DNA from: Planctomycetales bacterium
GTDB lineage: Bacteria; Planctomycetota; Planctomycetia; Pirellulales; Pirellulaceae
Assembly: GCA_020427005.1 (NCBI GenBank)
Contig: JAGQOY010000053.1
Location: forward strand, 1 to 37,150
Length of the DNA stretch: 37,150 nt
Direction of reading: 5' to 3'
Shown: positions 35,701 through 37,150 of the stretch, piece by piece
How the letters are laid out: the number at the start of each line of letters is the position of its first letter
How positions within the stretch are numbered: position 1 is the first letter of the stretch
Translations under genes and position numbers: made by a program
The notes under the pieces: model-generated
What the model was told of the DNA's origin: nothing
What the model saw: the letters and a program-made list of their open reading frames with translations, nothing else
The model's database searches: none

Positions 35701-36226
35701 GTGCAAGCGCTGCTGCCTGATCGCGGCGATCAAGTGGATTAACATTGCTGAACTCGGGAGCGGCGGTGGCCACAGGAACAGCCGCTCGCACCACCGGTGC
35801 CGCCGTCATGGCAGGTAGGCCATTTAGGGCCGCCACCACGTGCTCTTTCTTGACGCCTAGGCCTCGAAGCTGGACATCCATTTCGCCCATGCGGGCCTCA
35901 ACTTGTTTGTCCGATGTCCCTAGCTGTCGGAAGGCTCTCAGTGCCTGAGCAAATGAGCTTGTAGCACCGTCTAAGTCGCCAGCCGTGGCTTGCGACTTGC
36001 AGTGATCCAACCAGCCTGAAACGAATTGCGAAGTGACATGCACATCGGTTATCGTTTGACTGGCAGAGGTGTTGGCTGGAGCTTGGCCTCTCGCAGAGTC
36101 TAGCAAACCAGCACACAGTAACGCTGGTGACAGGACTGCGGGGGCAATCCATGTGGCTCCCAGCAGGCGCATGTCCAAGATCTGTTTTAGCCAACGTCGC
36201 TTCTGATTTCTATTTTCCTGACTCAA
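32717..36226 (-). CDS. Type II/III secretion-system secretin-like outer-membrane protein
   Basis: This 1169-aa protein has a signal peptide (about 20-48: WIAPAVLSPALLCAGLLDSARGQA) and a long N-terminal TPR-like region of short helices (50-560). An STN/N0-like domain follows, VDFKERPLAEVIKILSDMSG (about 575). A Gly/Met/Pro-rich spacer (about 690-770) and a secretin N1-like domain follow, and then the secretin barrel ends in VPDGGTILLGGIKR, RGVPLLSKIPYLNRLFKN and LMLTVTPRII, the secretin signature. It should form an outer-membrane channel for type II secretion or pilus-like export. The start is TTG 36226, supported by AAAGGAGAG about 8 nt upstream. An internal ATG at residue 19 lacks such a signal. 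It is followed by a strong terminator. Confidence 0.9.
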   Translation of the reverse strand: MSQENRNQKRRWLKQILDMRLLGATWIAPAVLSPALLCAGLLDSARGQAPANTSASQTITDVHVTSQFVSGWLDHCKSQATAGDLDGATSSFAQALRAFRQLGTSDKQVEARMGEMDVQLRGLGVKKEHVVAALNGLPAMTAAPVVRAAVPVATAAPEFSNVNPLDRRDQAAALAQRAMDALKAGNRLEAEQLVAQVEALGVPDEWMLANQITARQARAQLGAPSTASNSNVRTAAADLPPIGTPVSSSIFFPGTDATQNQPASNEIQLVQSSSVGNLSGEELYRTGVRLLGEGKRNEAFDTFLQAWRFNGEMDPAIRAQLKDKLQALQPIASSAGGEEVNGLPVNSATEQELLMRQRMMSEITSEIAAAEANRDAEPLVVAERLQTLRTRVSQAALDANARKQMLTIVDRQISAHQVYMSQNKATIDQNIHNQQVLEQRALNQEEQYKINQQIASLVETYNDLMDKGSFAEAEVIAKQVGTLDRDSTIARLLIANSRNAKRIEEYEQTRNQREDLWVDAMNDVDRANMPMTDAAPYLFPESKKWEQLTRDRAKYAEDGMSGMSPAEVRNWELLKQPVLVDFKERPLAEVIKILSDMSGVMMHIDEAGIALEGFNSEMPVSLSLPSQISLRTALTLILHSHNLDFQPQEELLVITSARNSSRSNIQRTYNVKDLVLPIPNFINDYDSGMAGAIKNAYETMGRGLVARTTGGPGMSGTANLAGVSMDPNAPVLGQLNNGVPNMGNLMGMGILNNAFGNNPPTYGSGFGGAPMSMGPGGAIGGGAAMADFATLMTLIQTTIEPDSWLMNGGNSTIMEFPSNLSIVVNAPQTTHEAIKELLEALRSQQDTQVTIEVKFITLNDNFFERMGVDFDMRVDDNVSRLPAEDQGPSTTIGLSAASSLFGTTPFSPTADLDVTFSQDSFSSATPPFGNFISAAGGSIGFAILSDLEMFFFMNAAQGDQRTNILQAPRVTMYDGQFAGITDNTSRPFVTGLIPVVGDFAVAQQPVIVVLNEGTTLNVQATVSPDKRFVRLTLNPTFTQIDRVDTFTFEGSSTTRSGTNILDADGNPTGNNDNTETITAGSTVQQPSLATTSVTTTVNVPDGGTILLGGIKRMREGRVERGVPLLSKIPYLNRLFKNTAIGRETSTLMLTVTPRIILQEEEEEKYGTTP

Positions 36227-37150
36227 CGCGACTCTCCTTTTTCGCGATGGTGACCAACCGGATGCCCGGCGCTATGACCCGAAAAAATTTTTCTGCATGG
36301 CCCAGGCATTCCATGCGCCTTGCCACAACAAAGCAGCCTTGGTTCGCTGGCTCGACTTCGCATTCACTGACGAGTCAGTTCGAAACCACGTGTCGGTAAA
36401 TTGACGGTCCGTAGACTTTGACAACCACCGAATCAAGACTGCCTTCCCGGCTAGCCTTTTGGCCGGCCGTGACGAGTTGATCTACATGTGTTAGGGATCC
36501 AAAATCTAGGCCCATAAGGCTATCAATTGGGGTTAACTCACGCCAATCATTACACGTCAATGTTGTATTTCGGCAGTTCCTGTTAAAAAATTCGGATTAT
36601 TCCGCCAACATAAACTTTTTTGGTCGTATCGATTGTCCGCTCAAATGCATGCATTTGCCTTGCTAGCAACACCATGCGATAGCCTGTAGATCAATATCGA
36701 TCAAAGTTTGTCGCGCATGACAACGGTCGAAATAGCTAGCAATGAAAGTACCGGAGGCATGCGGGTAATCCTGGTTTTGCTATAGCGGATCTTGTTAACG
36801 GTGCACATAGCAGACTATTGGGATTCTGCCCGATTGGCCCAATAATGTTATGTGAGGAGAAGGGTGGGCAATTCAATCTCCGATGGGAAAGCGAGGGATT
36901 GCCCTTCTCGACCGCACCTGCGTGTACAGACCGGGGACATGGGAAACACTCAACAAGATTTATGGATTAGTTCCAAATGGAGCTAAAACATGAGCTGGAA
37001 AGAGAGTGATCGAGTGTCTTAGCGACGGGAGTTTTTGAAACTCGACGGACGTAGGTTTTTGCAACTAGAAAAGCCTTCATCTAAGTGTAGCGGTAGCCGC
37101 GAATAGGTCGAGAACCTTTCCGCAGAGTTTGCAAAGGCCCAGAAGTTTGC
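36227..37150. other. 924-nt region without a recognisable gene; contains the secretin leader and an imperfect hairpin
   Basis: No coding frame with recognisable motifs is present. The part near 36227-36245 carries the secretin Shine-Dalgarno. An imperfect inverted repeat, GAGAAGGG-TGGG-CAAT (36857-36872) with ATTGCCCTTCTC (36898-36909), has a 4-nt bulge and a 25-nt loop. Near the edge GTTTTTGAAACT (37031-37042) and GTTTTTGCAACT (37055-37066) form a near-direct repeat. The rest shows nothing I can interpret. A gene could lie beyond the right edge. Confidence 0.5.

Noticed and set aside
37031..37066. CRISPR-like or direct-repeat array near the right edge
   Set aside because: Only two 12-base near-copies exist (11 of 12 identical) with no third unit or regular spacer.

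Overview
The window looks like chromosomal DNA of a planctomycete, probably of the Pirellulaceae. The evidence is moderate GC, a secretin with a long TPR-like N-terminus, a large Ser/Thr kinase fused to a TPR tail with DWG in place of DFG, a Uma2-family protein, a zinc-ribbon-bearing outer-membrane porin, and many genes without a strong Shine-Dalgarno sequence. This assignment is inference from gene types; no rRNA or other phylogenetic marker is present.

Layout. (1) Positions 4-8337, all minus strand: a Wzc-like polysaccharide co-polymerase with a degenerate kinase domain; a group made of a sulfotransferase, a 14-repeat WD40 protein and an unrecognised 529-aa protein; and a riboflavin pair, ribA (GTP cyclohydrolase II only) and a RibD-type reductase without a deaminase domain. 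(2) Positions 8928-23659, all plus strand: a 14-haem MtrA/DmsE-like lipoprotein cytochrome and an MtrB-like porin; a cytochrome c maturation operon ccmE-F-A-B-C-D followed by a transthyretin-like membrane protein; a tetrahaem c554-like cytochrome; and napD-napA-napB, where NapB is an internally duplicated, membrane-anchored five-haem form. (3) Positions 23650-24674, minus strand: a NapF-type ferredoxin and a coupled 97-aa protein. (4) Positions 24920-27864, plus strand: a tetrahaem cytochrome, a Tat-exported ferredoxin and an NrfD-type membrane protein. This set resembles a DsrJOP/NrfCD quinol-cytochrome module. (5) Positions 27961-36226, minus strand: the kinase, a small unknown protein, Uma2 and a type II secretion-like secretin with a clear terminator, followed by about 0.9 kb with no recognisable gene.

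The centre (8.9-27.9 kb) reads as one respiratory island. It encodes about 27 c-type haems, the machinery that attaches them, a periplasmic nitrate reductase, and a quinol-oxidising module that could stand in for the missing NapC/NapGH. CcmE carries CxxxY in place of the usual haem-binding histidine, and no CcmG, CcmH or CcmI is visible, which matches the variant Ccm system known from Desulfovibrio-type bacteria. The MtrAB-like pair suggests an electron conduit across the outer membrane placed beside nitrate reduction. Its direction and partners cannot be read from the sequence. An FNR-like box lies upstream of napD.
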